Source: Streptomyces oceani
GTDB taxonomy: Bacteria > Actinomycetota > Actinomycetes > Streptomycetales > Streptomycetaceae
Length of the DNA: 64,000 nt
Assembly: GCF_001751245.1 (NCBI RefSeq)
Contig: NZ_LJGU01000148.1
Span: forward strand, 84,106 to 148,105
Direction of reading: 5' to 3'
Part shown: one piece after another, positions 1 through 8,705 of the stretch
Layout: every line of letters begins with the position of its first letter
Numbering within the stretch: the stretch's first letter is position 1
Translations under genes and position numbers: made by a program
The notes under the pieces: generated by a model
Database searches by the model: none
What the model was told of the DNA's origin: nothing
Seen by the model: only the letters and a program-made list of their open reading frames with translations

Positions 1-67
1 TCGCTTGCCGGAACATCGCTTTCCGGCCGCAGCTCCGGGCGCTGGGACCCGGGACGCAGAGACAGGC
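1..67. other. left edge, non-coding
   Basis: These 67 bases follow the stop of ino1 (minus strand) and run to the window edge. They are GC-rich. I see no start codon with a ribosome site and no clear hairpin. The gene that continues to the left cannot be judged from here. Confidence 0.4.
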
Positions 68-1150
68 TCAGCGCTCGGCCGAGCCCTCGATGAACGCCTC
101 CACGCTCGCCCGCGCCTCGTCGTCGAAGTACTGCACCGGCGGCGACTTCATGAAGTAGGAGGACGCGGAGAGCACGGGCCCGCCCACGCCCCGGTCCTTG
201 GCGATCTTCGCGGCGCGCAAGGCGTCGATGATGACGCCCGCGGAGTTCGGCGAGTCCCAGACCTCCAGCTTGTACTCGAGGTTGAGCGGGACGTCGCCGA
301 ACGCCCGGCCCTCCAGCCGGACATACGCCCACTTGCGGTCGTCCAGCCAGGCGACGAAGTCGGACGGACCGATGTGCACGTTGTCCGCCCCCAGCTCCCT
401 GTCGGGGATCTGGGAGGTGACCGCCTGGGTCTTGGAGATCTTCTTGGACTCCAGGCGCTCCCGCTCGAGCATGTTCTTGAAGTCCATGTTGCCGCCGACG
501 TTCAGCTGCATCGTACGGTCCAGGATCACGCCCCGGTCCTCGAAGAGCTTGGCCATCACCCGGTGCGTGATGGTCGCCCCGACCTGGGACTTGATGTCGT
601 CGCCGACGATCGGGACGCCGGCCTCCGTGAACTTGTCGGCCCATTCCTTCGTACCGGCGATGAACACCGGCAGCGCGTTGACGAACGCGACCTTCGCGTC
701 CACAGCGACCTGGGCGTAGTACTCGACGGCCGTCTGGGAGCCGACCGGGAGATAGCACACGAGGACGTCCACCTGAGCGTCCTTCAGCGCCTTGACCATG
801 TCGACCGGCTCGTCAGCCGACTCCTCGATGGTCTCGCGGTAGTAGCGGCCCAGCCCGTCGTACGTGTGACCGCGCTGCACCCGCACCTCGGTGCGCGGCA
901 CGTCGCAGATCTTGATGGTGTTGTTCTCGCTGGCGCCGATGGCGTCCGCCAGGTCCAGGCCGACCTTCTTGGCGTCCACGTCGAAAGCGGCGACGAACTC
1001 GATGTCGCGCACGTGGTAGTCGCCGAACTGGACGTGCATCAGCCCGGGAACCCTGCTGTCCGGGTCGGCGTCCTTGTAGTACTCGACGCCCTGTACCAGC
1101 GAGGCGGCGCAGTTGCCCACGCCGACAATGGCTACGCGAACCGAACCCAT
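68..1150 (-). CDS. ino1: inositol-3-phosphate synthase
   Basis: Makes 1L-myo-inositol 1-phosphate from glucose 6-phosphate with NAD as cofactor; in actinobacteria this feeds phosphatidylinositol and mycothiol synthesis in the cytoplasm. The 360-residue product begins with [18 protein letters not shown], the glycine-rich NAD-binding loop of the family, and has the actinobacterial length. The ATG at 1150 has an AGGGAG ribosome site about seven bases upstream. It lies 47 bases downstream of the PadR-type gene on the same strand, so the two may be cotranscribed. The conserved body ([38 protein letters not shown]) leaves little doubt about the family. Confidence 0.95.
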   Translation of the reverse strand: MGSVRVAIVGVGNCAASLVQGVEYYKDADPDSRVPGLMHVQFGDYHVRDIEFVAAFDVDAKKVGLDLADAIGASENNTIKICDVPRTEVRVQRGHTYDGLGRYYRETIEESADEPVDMVKALKDAQVDVLVCYLPVGSQTAVEYYAQVAVDAKVAFVNALPVFIAGTKEWADKFTEAGVPIVGDDIKSQVGATITHRVMAKLFEDRGVILDRTMQLNVGGNMDFKNMLERERLESKKISKTQAVTSQIPDRELGADNVHIGPSDFVAWLDDRKWAYVRLEGRAFGDVPLNLEYKLEVWDSPNSAGVIIDALRAAKIAKDRGVGGPVLSASSYFMKSPPVQYFDDEARASVEAFIEGSAER

Positions 1151-1197
1151 TCCGGTTGCTCCCTGTGTGATCGATGAGCCTCGCCCAGTGCGAGGCC

Positions 1198-1857
1198 TCA
1201 GGTGGTCTCTTCGGACGGGTCCGGCGGGTTGCCACCCTGGTGCCGGGGCTGCCCGCCCGTCTCTTCCGACTGGCGCTCTTCCGGTGCGTCCGTGCGCCGG
1301 TCGCGCCCGGCCCGCTCGCTCTCGATCAGTTCGGTGAGCCAGCGAACCTCCCGCTCCACGGACTCCATGCCGTGGCGCTGCAGCTCGAGGGTGTAGTCAT
1401 CCAGTCGCTCACGGGTACGGGACAGCGAGGCGCGCATCTTCGCGAGCCGTTCCTCGAGGCGGCTGCGGCGCCCCTCGAGCACCCGGACCCGTACGTCCCT
1501 GGAGGTCTGACCGAAGAACGCGAAACGGATGCCGAAGTGCTCGTCCTCCCAAGCGTCCGGACCGGTCTGGGCGAGCAGCTCCTCGAAGTGTTCCTTGCCC
1601 TCGGCCGTGAGCCGGTAGACGATCCGCCCCCGGCGTCCGGAGAGAGGTACGGCGTCCTCGGACGTGTTCCCCGGTTCCTCGATCAACCGGCCCTGTTGGA
1701 CCAGTGCCTTGAGGCACGGGTAGAGCGAGCCGTAACTGAAGGCCCGGAACACGCCCAACGAGGTGTTGAGCCGTTTCCGCAGCTCGTACCCGTGCATCGG
1801 GGACTCCCTGAGCAGCCCGAGGACGGCGAACTCGAGGATGCCGGAGCGTCTGCTCAT
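1198..1857 (-). CDS. PadR-family transcriptional regulator
   Basis: A 219-residue DNA-binding protein. The N-terminal winged helix ([25 protein letters not shown], here split in description only: residues 5-29) is the PadR signature, followed by a Y-rich segment ([16 protein letters not shown]) and a C-terminal helical dimerisation region rich in Arg and Glu. I chose the ATG at 1857 because GGGAGGTG sits about nine bases upstream; an in-frame GTG at 1869 overlaps that ribosome site. It stands just upstream of ino1 and faces a penicillin-binding protein across a 421-base spacer that carries a palindrome (1944-1964) fit to be its operator. The ligand is unknown. Confidence 0.88.
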   Translation of the reverse strand: MSRRSGILEFAVLGLLRESPMHGYELRKRLNTSLGVFRAFSYGSLYPCLKALVQQGRLIEEPGNTSEDAVPLSGRRGRIVYRLTAEGKEHFEELLAQTGPDAWEDEHFGIRFAFFGQTSRDVRVRVLEGRRSRLEERLAKMRASLSRTRERLDDYTLELQRHGMESVEREVRWLTELIESERAGRDRRTDAPEERQSEETGGQPRHQGGNPPDPSEETT

Positions 1858-2278
1858 GCCCCGTCCCACCTCCCGACGTGCCGCGCCGGCGATTCCGGCT
1901 GCTGCTGGATGAGCGGCGAGGTTTCGAGCCGAAATAACGACTCGATGTATCGCCGCGATACATCTCGACGATAGAACGCCATGGCTCCTGCGGCAAGGCG
2001 CTGCCGGCGGGGCTCATGGTGAAGGGGGTCACATCCGCATTTCCTGGCGGCAGCTTGCACCGAATGAGGCGAATCTTCGGAAAACGAAGTTGAGTGGCTG
2101 CGTAGTCTGTCGCTGTGCAGACCAACGGCCGGGAACTGTGGGGCGCGGTTACGCGTCCTCGTCCTGGGTGCTGTGCGCTTCGAGGCAGTGGGCTGAGGAG
2201 CGTTCTCCGGGGGGACCAGAAGTCAACTGCCGCCGTCAGGCGAGCGCGTGCCGCCTGCCCGAGGAGTAGCTGTTTCCA
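1858..2278. other. intergenic region between padR-like gene and penicillin-binding protein
   Basis: A 421-base divergent spacer that should hold promoters for both flanking genes. It is less GC-rich than the genes around it. The one clear element is the palindrome at 1944-1964. I see no convincing -35/-10 pair and no small gene. The penicillin-binding protein's ribosome site (GAGGAG near 2261-2266) lies at its right end, 12 bases from the ATG. Confidence 0.6.
1944..1964. promoter_or_regulatory. candidate PadR operator (palindrome)
   Basis: Perfect 9-base inverted repeat GATGTATCG / CGATACATC around a 3-base centre. It contains the ATGT...ACAT ends typical of PadR operators, though the spacing (11 bases) is longer than the usual 8. 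It lies about 90 bases upstream of the PadR-type gene, so autoregulation, and perhaps control of ino1, is a reasonable inference. Confidence 0.5.
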
Positions 2279-4939
2279 ATGAGCGAGCACCGTCGAAAGC
2301 AGCCGCAGGGGCGTGGCCGGCGGGCGGCGCAGCCGCCATCCGGCCGCCGCGCGGCACCGCCCCGGGAAGCCACCACCAGCTCGCACGGGCCGAGTTCGGG
2401 CGGTCGCGCCGCGGCACGCCGGGCTTCGGAGCCCCAGGGCGGCGGGGGGCGACGGCGCGCGGCGAACGCCAGCGCGGCGGCCGGAGCGGCCGCGGGAGGA
2501 CGAGCGGCGGCGCGTGGCCGCGCCCAGGCGCGAGCCAAGAAGCGCTTCATCGACTACCCGCGCTCGGACCGGCACGGTGCCCGGCGCTGGTTGCCGTCCT
2601 GGAAGCAGTGGCTGGGGATGTTCGTCACCTTCGCCGGACTGATGATGGGGCTGGTCGGCATCGCGTACGCGATGGTCGACATCCCGAACCCGAACGAGGC
2701 GGCCACCTCCCAGAAGAACGTCTACTACTGGGCGAACGGCGAGCGCATGGTCACCGCGGGCGGTGGTGACCAGAACCGTCAGACGGTCCCGCTGAAGAGG
2801 ATCGACAGCTCGATGCAGGACGCCGTCATCTCCGCGGAGAACGAGTCGTTCTACGAGGACCCGGGCATCGACGTGATGGGCATCGGCCGAGCCGTGTTCA
2901 ACATGGCGACCGGCGGCGACACCCAGTCCGGCTCCACGATCACCCAGCAGTACGTCAAGAACCTCTACCTCGACCAGTCGCAGACGCTGTCCCGTAAGGC
3001 GAAGGAACTGCTCATCTCCATAAAGGTGGGCGCGAACGAGGAAAAGGACAAGATTCTCGAGGGCTACCTCAACACCGCCTACTACGGGCGCGGCGCGTAC
3101 GGCATCCAGGCCGCCGCGCAGGCGTACTACGACAAGGACGCCGCCGACCTCAGCGAAAGCCAAAGCGCCTTCCTTGCCTCCGTGTTGAACGGCCCCAACC
3201 TCTACGACCCGCACGGCGGCGAGGGTGGCGGTCCGGCGCAGCAGCCGAAGAAGAACCGCGAGCGGGCCGAGACCCGCTGGGCCTGGATCCTGGACCGCGA
3301 GGTCGAGACGGGCCGGCTGTCGAAGGCGAAGCGCGACAAGATCGACGGGTTCCCGATGCCCAACGAGCCGGAGAAGTCCACCAACCTCAAGGGACAGATC
3401 GGCTATCTGGTCAACCTCGCCAACAGTGACGTCATCAGCAACCCGGACAGCGGGATCACCGAGCGGGAGCTGAACACCGGCGGCTACCAGATCTACACCA
3501 CCTTCAACAAGAAGAAGACGATGGCCCTCGAGGACACCGTGAAGAAGGTGAAGGAGGAGAACCTCAAGCCGAAGGAGCGCGAGAAGGACAAGCACGTGCA
3601 GTTCGGCGGGGCCTCCGTGCGGCCGGGTGACGGCGCGATCGTGGCTATCTACGGCGGTGAGAGCGCGGTGACGCACTACACCAACAACGCCGACTACACC
3701 GGTGCTTCGGTCGGCTCCACCTTCAAGCCGTATGTCATGGCGGCGGCGCTGCGCGACGGCGTGCGCGACCCGGAGGGCCCGGAGGAACAGGGCCCCGACC
3801 TGCGCACCCCGGTATCGCCCAAGAGCGTCTACAACGGCGACAACAGGGTGAAGCTGCTGGAGTACGACGGCGACACCTGGCTCAACAAGGAGAACGACGA
3901 GTGGCACCAGAAGAACGAGGGTGACAAGGACTACGGGAAGATCAGCCTCCGCGAAGCCATGATCGTCTCCGCCAACACCCCGTTCATCCAGCTGGGCATG
4001 GACGTCGGCCTGGATCAGGTTCGGGACGCGACGCTGGACGCGGGAGTCAACGAGGAGAGTCTGGCGAGCCTCACGCCGACCTTCTCACTGGGTACCTCGG
4101 CTCCGAGCGCGATCCGGATGGCCACGGGATACGCCACCTTCGCGGAGAGCGGCGTGCAGGCCGAGCCGTACTCGGTCAGCAAGGTGAAGGACAACGGCAA
4201 GGTCGAGTACGCGCACGAGAAGCAGACGGAGCGCAACTTCGACGCGAACGTCGCGGACACCGTGACGAACATGCTGGAGGCCGTCGTCGAGGACGAGAAG
4301 GGGACGGGGAAGGCGGCCGGCGTGCTGCAGCGCCCCGTCGCCGGCAAGACGGGCACGACGGACGACAACAAGCACGCCTGGTTCGCCGGCTACACCCGTC
4401 AGTTGTCCACCGCCATCGGCATGTGGCGGCTGAACGACCAGATCGAGAGCCCGGAGTTCCTGTCCATGTACGGCACCGCGGGCCGGGAGAAGATCCACGG
4501 TGCCTCCTTCCCCGCCGAGGTGTGGACGGAGTACATGCAGGGAGCGACGAAGGGCGACCCGGTGAAGAGCTTCCCCGAGCCGTCTCCGATCGGTGAGAAG
4601 GTGTGCAGCCACTGTCCGGACCCCTCGCCGACGCCCACACCGACCCCGTCCGACGAGCCCTCACCGACCAAGAGTCCGTCCGACAAGCCTTCCGAGCCGA
4701 GCGATTCACCCTCCGTCCCAGATCCGTCACCGAGCGACAGCTGGCCGATCGGTGGTCCCGGCGGCGGTGAGGAGGACGGCGGCCAGAACGGCGGTCCGGG
4801 GCAACCGGACGGCGGCCAGACCGGCGGTCCAGGACAGCCGGACGGCGGCCAGACCGGCGGCCCGGGGCAACCGGACGGCGGCGGGGACGCCGACGGTGGG
4901 ATCTTCGCCGGACCCAACGCGGAAGCCAGGCGGGAATGA
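2279..4939 (+). CDS. class A penicillin-binding protein (transglycosylase/transpeptidase)
   Basis: Bifunctional peptidoglycan synthase: polymerises lipid II and cross-links stem peptides outside the membrane. Of 886 residues, 1-110 are cytoplasmic and rich in Arg, Ala and Gly, and 111-131 form the single membrane anchor. The GT51 domain follows with ENESFYEDPGID (E187) and GSTITQQ (218-224). The transpeptidase domain has the STFK serine (S480), SANT as the SxN motif and KTGTTDD (K690). The C-terminus is a Pro/Ser/Asp-rich tail ending in three near-identical 11-residue repeats (QTGGPGQPDGG type). The ATG at 2279 follows GAGGAG at 12 bases. Two hairpins follow the stop. Confidence 0.95.
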   Translation: MSEHRRKQPQGRGRRAAQPPSGRRAAPPREATTSSHGPSSGGRAAARRASEPQGGGGRRRAANASAAAGAAAGGRAAARGRAQARAKKRFIDYPRSDRHGARRWLPSWKQWLGMFVTFAGLMMGLVGIAYAMVDIPNPNEAATSQKNVYYWANGERMVTAGGGDQNRQTVPLKRIDSSMQDAVISAENESFYEDPGIDVMGIGRAVFNMATGGDTQSGSTITQQYVKNLYLDQSQTLSRKAKELLISIKVGANEEKDKILEGYLNTAYYGRGAYGIQAAAQAYYDKDAADLSESQSAFLASVLNGPNLYDPHGGEGGGPAQQPKKNRERAETRWAWILDREVETGRLSKAKRDKIDGFPMPNEPEKSTNLKGQIGYLVNLANSDVISNPDSGITERELNTGGYQIYTTFNKKKTMALEDTVKKVKEENLKPKEREKDKHVQFGGASVRPGDGAIVAIYGGESAVTHYTNNADYTGASVGSTFKPYVMAAALRDGVRDPEGPEEQGPDLRTPVSPKSVYNGDNRVKLLEYDGDTWLNKENDEWHQKNEGDKDYGKISLREAMIVSANTPFIQLGMDVGLDQVRDATLDAGVNEESLASLTPTFSLGTSAPSAIRMATGYATFAESGVQAEPYSVSKVKDNGKVEYAHEKQTERNFDANVADTVTNMLEAVVEDEKGTGKAAGVLQRPVAGKTGTTDDNKHAWFAGYTRQLSTAIGMWRLNDQIESPEFLSMYGTAGREKIHGASFPAEVWTEYMQGATKGDPVKSFPEPSPIGEKVCSHCPDPSPTPTPTPSDEPSPTKSPSDKPSEPSDSPSVPDPSPSDSWPIGGPGGGEEDGGQNGGPGQPDGGQTGGPGQPDGGQTGGPGQPDGGGDADGGIFAGPNAEARRE
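4784..4882 (+). repeat. 33-bp tandem repeat, three copies
   Basis: Three adjacent 33-base units (4784-4816, 4817-4849, 4850-4882) encode QNGGPGQPDGG once and QTGGPGQPDGG twice at the C-terminus of the penicillin-binding protein. The copies differ by a few silent or conservative changes. Such in-frame units can vary in number by slippage. Confidence 0.9.
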
Positions 4940-4944
4940 CCGCC

Positions 4945-4972
4945 GTGTCCCGCCGGACTCTCGGCGGGACAC
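4945..4972 (+). terminator. first hairpin after the penicillin-binding protein
   Basis: Perfect 11-base inverted repeat GTGTCCCGCCG / CGGCGGGACAC with a 6-base loop, six bases after the stop codon. There is no T-run, as is usual for terminators in high-GC actinomycetes. Confidence 0.7.
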
Positions 4973-4991
4973 ACGCCTGTACCCCTGGGAA

Positions 4992-5018
4992 GACCCCGCC
5001 GGCCAGACCGGCGGGGTC
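4992..5018 (+). terminator. second hairpin after the penicillin-binding protein
   Basis: Perfect 11-base inverted repeat GACCCCGCCGG / CCGGCGGGGTC with a 5-base loop, followed by CTTCGT. With the hairpin at 4945-4972 it makes a tandem terminator that should separate this gene from the glycosyltransferase downstream. Confidence 0.75.
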
Positions 5019-5041
5019 CTTCGTACGGCAGGATGTGCCCC

Positions 5042-6520
5042 ATGACGAGCGTGCGTACCGACGAGCAGGCGAGCGTGCGGCCTACCCAGGAGGATGAGGT
5101 GGCCGCCGCGGGCAGCGAGGTGATCGGCGGCCCGCACGGGCGGCGCGCCGGCAGCGCGGGCTGGTGGAACCCGCTGCGGGTGATCGTGCTGTTGGCGCTC
5201 GGGATGTTCGCGTTGGGCATGGTGCAGAAGCTGCCGTGCTACGACGGCGCGTGGTTCTCCGGCCAGACCAGCCAGTACGTCCGCGCCTGTTATTCCGACA
5301 TCCCCCATCTCTACAACGGTCGCGGCTTCGCCGACGGCATCATGCCGTACTTCGAGCGCATCCCCGATGAGGTCTCCGGTGGCATGGAGTATCTCGAGTA
5401 CCCGGTACTGACCGGCCTGTTCATGACGGTGGCCAGCTGGATGACTCCCGGTGGCGGCGACATCGTGGAGCGCGAGCAGATTTACTGGATGATCAACGCC
5501 GCCATGCTGATGATCTGCGCGGTGGTGGCGACAGTGGCGGTGAGTCGTACACACCGCTTCCGTCCCTGGGACGCGCTGTTGCTCGCGCTCGCTCCCGCCT
5601 ACGCGCTCACCGCGACCATCAACTGGGATCTGCTGGCTGTCGCCCTGACAGCGGTCGCGATGCTCATGTGGTCCCGCAGTCGGCCCCTGGCCACCGGCGT
5701 GCTGTTGGGACTCGCCACCGCGGCGAAGCTCTATCCGCTCTTCCTGTTGGGACCACTGCTGGTGCTGTGCTGGCGAGGGGGTCGCTGGCGGGCGTTCGGC
5801 ACCGCGCTGGGTGGCGCGGCACTCTCCTGGAGCTGCGTCAATGTCCCGGTCATGATCGGTGCTTGGGACGGCTGGTTGAAATTCTACTCCTTCAGTCAGG
5901 AGCGTCCCGTCGACTTCGGCTCAATCTGGCTGATCCTCTCCCAACGTACGGATCTCCCCCTGGAGAGCACCGACGTCAACAACTACGCCATGATCCTGAT
6001 GCTGCTGGGCTGTTCGGCGATCGCCGCTCTGACCCTGACCGCTCCCCGACGACCGCGCTTCCCGCAGCTCGCGTTTCTCGTCCTGGCCCTTTTCGTGCTC
6101 ACCAACAAGGTGTACTCCCCGCAGTACGTCCTCTGGCTCATCCCGCTGGCGGTCCTGGCCCGACCCAAGTGGCGTGACTTCCTCATCTGGCAGGCCTGCG
6201 AGGTCATGTACTTCGTCGGTATCTGGATGTACCTCGCCTACACGGGCAGCGGAGACAAGCATCAAGGACTACCGCCGGAGGGTTATCAGGTCATCATCCT
6301 CGTACACCTGCTCGGGACGCTGTACCTGAGCGCCGTGGTGATCCGCGACATCCTGCTGCCCGAGCACGACGTGGTGCGCAGCAGCGGCGCGGACGATCCG
6401 GCTGGCGGCCCGCTCGACGGGATCCCGGACAGGTTCGTCCTCCGCCGGCATTCCTCACTCACAGCATCGACCTCCTCGACGGAACCCAAGGTGCACTGGG
6501 GTGCGGGGCGGCCTCAATGA
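5042..6520 (+). CDS. GT87-like polytopic membrane glycosyltransferase
   Basis: A 492-residue membrane protein with about ten hydrophobic segments, an Asp/Glu-bearing first external loop and repeated aromatic-rich helices (for example YPVLTGLFMTVASW). This pattern fits the GT87/DUF2029 polyprenyl-phosphate-mannose-dependent transferases of actinobacteria that glycosylate envelope lipids or glycans; the acceptor cannot be told. I prefer the ATG at 5042, nine bases from GGCAGGA, over the in-frame ATG at 5033. Its stop overlaps the start of the MFS gene (ATGA), so the two are translationally coupled. Confidence 0.75.
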   Translation: MTSVRTDEQASVRPTQEDEVAAAGSEVIGGPHGRRAGSAGWWNPLRVIVLLALGMFALGMVQKLPCYDGAWFSGQTSQYVRACYSDIPHLYNGRGFADGIMPYFERIPDEVSGGMEYLEYPVLTGLFMTVASWMTPGGGDIVEREQIYWMINAAMLMICAVVATVAVSRTHRFRPWDALLLALAPAYALTATINWDLLAVALTAVAMLMWSRSRPLATGVLLGLATAAKLYPLFLLGPLLVLCWRGGRWRAFGTALGGAALSWSCVNVPVMIGAWDGWLKFYSFSQERPVDFGSIWLILSQRTDLPLESTDVNNYAMILMLLGCSAIAALTLTAPRRPRFPQLAFLVLALFVLTNKVYSPQYVLWLIPLAVLARPKWRDFLIWQACEVMYFVGIWMYLAYTGSGDKHQGLPPEGYQVIILVHLLGTLYLSAVVIRDILLPEHDVVRSSGADDPAGGPLDGIPDRFVLRRHSSLTASTSSTEPKVHWGAGRPQ

Positions 6521-7950
6521 GCAGCGAGGATCAATCCGTCACACACCGGACTCCGGAAAGCGCGCCCCAGGGCGCGTTTCACGTGAAACAGGCACCAGCT
6601 GAGACTGCGCGCGTGCCACTCACGGAGGTCCTCCGCACGCTCCTACGCCTTCCCAACTTCCGACGACTGCTCGCTGTACGGCTGCTCTCCCAGCACGCGG
6701 ACGGGATATACCAGGTCGCGCTCGCCACGTATGTCGTGTTCTCCCCGGAAAACGAGACCTCTCCGGGCGCCATCGCTGGCGCCATGGCCGTACTCTTGCT
6801 GCCGTACTCGCTCCTTGGCCCCTTCGCTGGCGTGCTCCTCGATCGCTGGCGACGACGTCAGGTGCTGCTGTTCGGCAACCTGTTGCGGGCCGTACTGGCA
6901 GCCGGCACTGCCCTTCTGATCATCAACGCCGTACCCACTTGGCTGTTCTACCTCTCCGCCCTCTCGGTCACCGCGGTCAATCGCTTCATCCTCGCCGGCC
7001 TCTCCGCCGCCCTACCCAGGGTCGTGGACAATGAACAACTCGTCACGGCCAACGCCCTCTCGCCCACCGCCGGCACCGTCGCCGCCTCAGCCGGTGGCGC
7101 GGTCGCCTTCGTGGTGCGTCTCCTCGCGCCTTCCAGCAGCGCCGGAGACGCCCTCATCGTGGTGGTCGGAGCCCTGGTCTACCTGCTGGCCGGCATCGCG
7201 TCCCTCCGCATGTCACGGGATCTGTTGGGCCCCGAGCCAACTCAGACCTCCCCCGCCCGCGTGCGAGCCACGCTTCTGAGCACTGTCCGTGGCCTGGCTG
7301 CCGGGCTGCGCCATCTCGCCGAACGGCCGCTCGCTGCCCGTACGCTGACAGCCATGACGCTCATGCGCTTCTGCTACGGAGCGCTGACCGTCACCGTGCT
7401 CATGCTCTGCCGCTACGCCTGGGCCGACGGCGCCGGGGGAGCCGGCGACACTGGAAGCGACCCGTCGGGCACGCCCACACCCGAAGGCGAAGACGGCGGC
7501 CTCAAGTGGCTCGGCCTCGCCCTCGCGATCTCCGCGGTCGGCTTTCTCGCCGCCGCGATCATCACGCCTTGGGTCGTCTCCAGGACGGGCCAGTTGGGCT
7601 GGATCACGATCTGTGCGGCTGCCGCCGCCATACTCGAACCCGCCCTCGGGCTGCCGTTCGCTCCTGCCCCCATGATGGTGGCCGCCTTCGTACTCGGGCT
7701 GGTCACCCAGGGGTCGAAGATCACTACCGACACCGTCGTCCAGTCCTCCGTGGACGACGACTATCGCGGCCGAGTGTTCGCGCTCTACGACATGTTGTTC
7801 AACATCGCCTTCGTAGGTGCCGCCGGCGTAGCGGCTCTGATGCTGCCCGCTGACGGGCGATCAAGCGCACTGGTGCTCACCGTCGCTGCGATCTACGCGG
7901 CAGTGGCGCTCACAATGGCTCGTTTTAGGCGGTCTTCGTCCGCAACGTGA
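6517..7950 (+). CDS. MFS transporter
   Basis: A 477-residue polytopic protein of the major facilitator superfamily, with about 12 membrane segments and the loop LLDRWRRRQVLLFGNLLRA after the second or third helix, a variant of the MFS loop 2-3 motif. A charged Asp/Gly/Ser loop (GDTGSDPSGTPTPEGEDGG) precedes the second half. The substrate is unknown. It starts inside the stop of the glycosyltransferase. Codons 20-25 contain a complete parS site (6576-6589), read as FHVK, so this segment is constrained by both protein and ParB. Confidence 0.85.
   Translation: MSSEDQSVTHRTPESAPQGAFHVKQAPAETARVPLTEVLRTLLRLPNFRRLLAVRLLSQHADGIYQVALATYVVFSPENETSPGAIAGAMAVLLLPYSLLGPFAGVLLDRWRRRQVLLFGNLLRAVLAAGTALLIINAVPTWLFYLSALSVTAVNRFILAGLSAALPRVVDNEQLVTANALSPTAGTVAASAGGAVAFVVRLLAPSSSAGDALIVVVGALVYLLAGIASLRMSRDLLGPEPTQTSPARVRATLLSTVRGLAAGLRHLAERPLAARTLTAMTLMRFCYGALTVTVLMLCRYAWADGAGGAGDTGSDPSGTPTPEGEDGGLKWLGLALAISAVGFLAAAIITPWVVSRTGQLGWITICAAAAAILEPALGLPFAPAPMMVAAFVLGLVTQGSKITTDTVVQSSVDDDYRGRVFALYDMLFNIAFVGAAGVAALMLPADGRSSALVLTVAAIYAAVALTMARFRRSSSAT
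6576..6589. other. parS: parS site (ParB-binding palindrome)
   Basis: Perfect 14-base GTTTCACGTGAAAC, the Streptomyces parS consensus, inside the 5' end of the MFS gene about 21.5 kb left of dnaA. ParB bound here would help load the segregation complex near the origin. Confidence 0.93.
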
Positions 7951-8081
7951 CTGTCCCAACTGTCACATCGCCGCCACAGCTTCTCGGTTGGGGCTCGGCA
8001 ATGTCAGAGCGACTGGGTAACTTACCCCTGTCCCCTGGAAGACAAACGATCCATGTCCCAGCACAGAAAGATCTCTCCCCG

Positions 8082-8585
8082 ATGAGTTACCCGCCTCCCC
8101 AGAACCCGTACGGCCAGCAGCCGCCTCCCGGCCAGAATCCCTACGGCCAGCCGCAGCAGCCAGGGCCGGGCCAACCGCCCTACGGGCATCAGCCGCAGGG
8201 CCAGAACCCGTACGGTGGCGGAGGCCCGATGCCTCCTCCACCGCCCCAGCGTGGCGGGGCCAGGAGCGTGTTCAAGGCGCTCACGATCATAGGCATGGTC
8301 ATCGTCCTGGGCATCGGCGCGGTAGTCACCTGGAGCGTCATCGACGGGCAAGACGATGCGGACACGGCGGCCCAGGGTGACTGCGTGATCAACAACGGTA
8401 CGGACATCCAGCCCGACGTCGAGGTGGTCGACTGCACCTCGTCCAAAGCGGAGTTCAAGGTAGCCGAGAAGCACGACGGTGACTTCCAGTGCAACCGCGA
8501 GAAGTACGCGCAGTACTCCGAAACCAAGAACGGCGACACCACGTTCACCCTCTGCCTGACGCCTCACAGGGGCAGCGGCAGCTGA
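8082..8585 (+). CDS. small membrane-anchored protein with Pro/Gln-rich N-terminus
   Basis: A 167-residue protein. Residues 1-60 are a cytoplasmic Pro/Gln/Gly/Tyr-rich stretch (MSYPPPQNPYGQQPP). One membrane segment follows (about 64-86, KALTIIGMVIVLGIGAVVTW), then an outside domain of about 80 residues with four cysteines (DC..., VDC, QC, LC) that could form two disulfides. It resembles the LppU/SCO3897-type proteins found here in Streptomyces; the function is unknown. I chose the ATG at 8082, where the compositional pattern begins, over an in-frame ATG at 7947 overlapping the MFS stop. It ends 15 bases before a 38-base palindrome. Confidence 0.75.
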   Translation: MSYPPPQNPYGQQPPPGQNPYGQPQQPGPGQPPYGHQPQGQNPYGGGGPMPPPPPQRGGARSVFKALTIIGMVIVLGIGAVVTWSVIDGQDDADTAAQGDCVINNGTDIQPDVEVVDCTSSKAEFKVAEKHDGDFQCNREKYAQYSETKNGDTTFTLCLTPHRGSGS

Positions 8586-8600
8586 CGTAACCGAGACGCG

Positions 8601-8638
8601 AAGCTGGGTGGTGTTTCACGTGAAACACCACCCAGCTT
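8601..8638. terminator. 38-bp perfect palindrome containing parS; bidirectional terminator
   Basis: Both halves match without a mismatch or loop: AAGCTGGGTGGTGTTTCAC and its exact reverse complement. It lies between two convergent genes (small membrane protein, plus; pcnA, minus) and ends in CTTTCTTC, so it can act as a terminator on either strand. Its centre is a perfect parS. Confidence 0.85.
8613..8626. other. parS: parS site inside the 38-bp palindrome
   Basis: GTTTCACGTGAAAC, perfect consensus, forming the middle 14 bases of the palindrome at 8601-8638. It is the only parS here placed at a convergent gene junction with full dyad extension. Confidence 0.95.
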
Positions 8639-8705
8639 TCTTCGCACATGCGTCACGACCCACAACCGCCGCAGCAGTCCGACACATCCACCATGCGCGG
8701 ACGTG

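Noticed and set aside
5-1177. Plus-strand open frame over ino1
   Set aside because: Antisense shadow of ino1; composition (Arg/Val/Leu/Gly/Asp) is the usual artefact.
1409-3907. Very long minus-strand open frame across the PadR and PBP genes
   Set aside because: High-GC shadow: it is antisense to two clear genes, is rich in Arg, Leu and Val as expected from GC-biased third positions, and has no family match or ribosome site.
7947-8081. Upstream start for the small Pro/Gln-rich membrane protein, overlapping the MFS stop
   Set aside because: The 45 extra residues do not fit the protein's composition and no ribosome site precedes them; ATG 8082 fits better.
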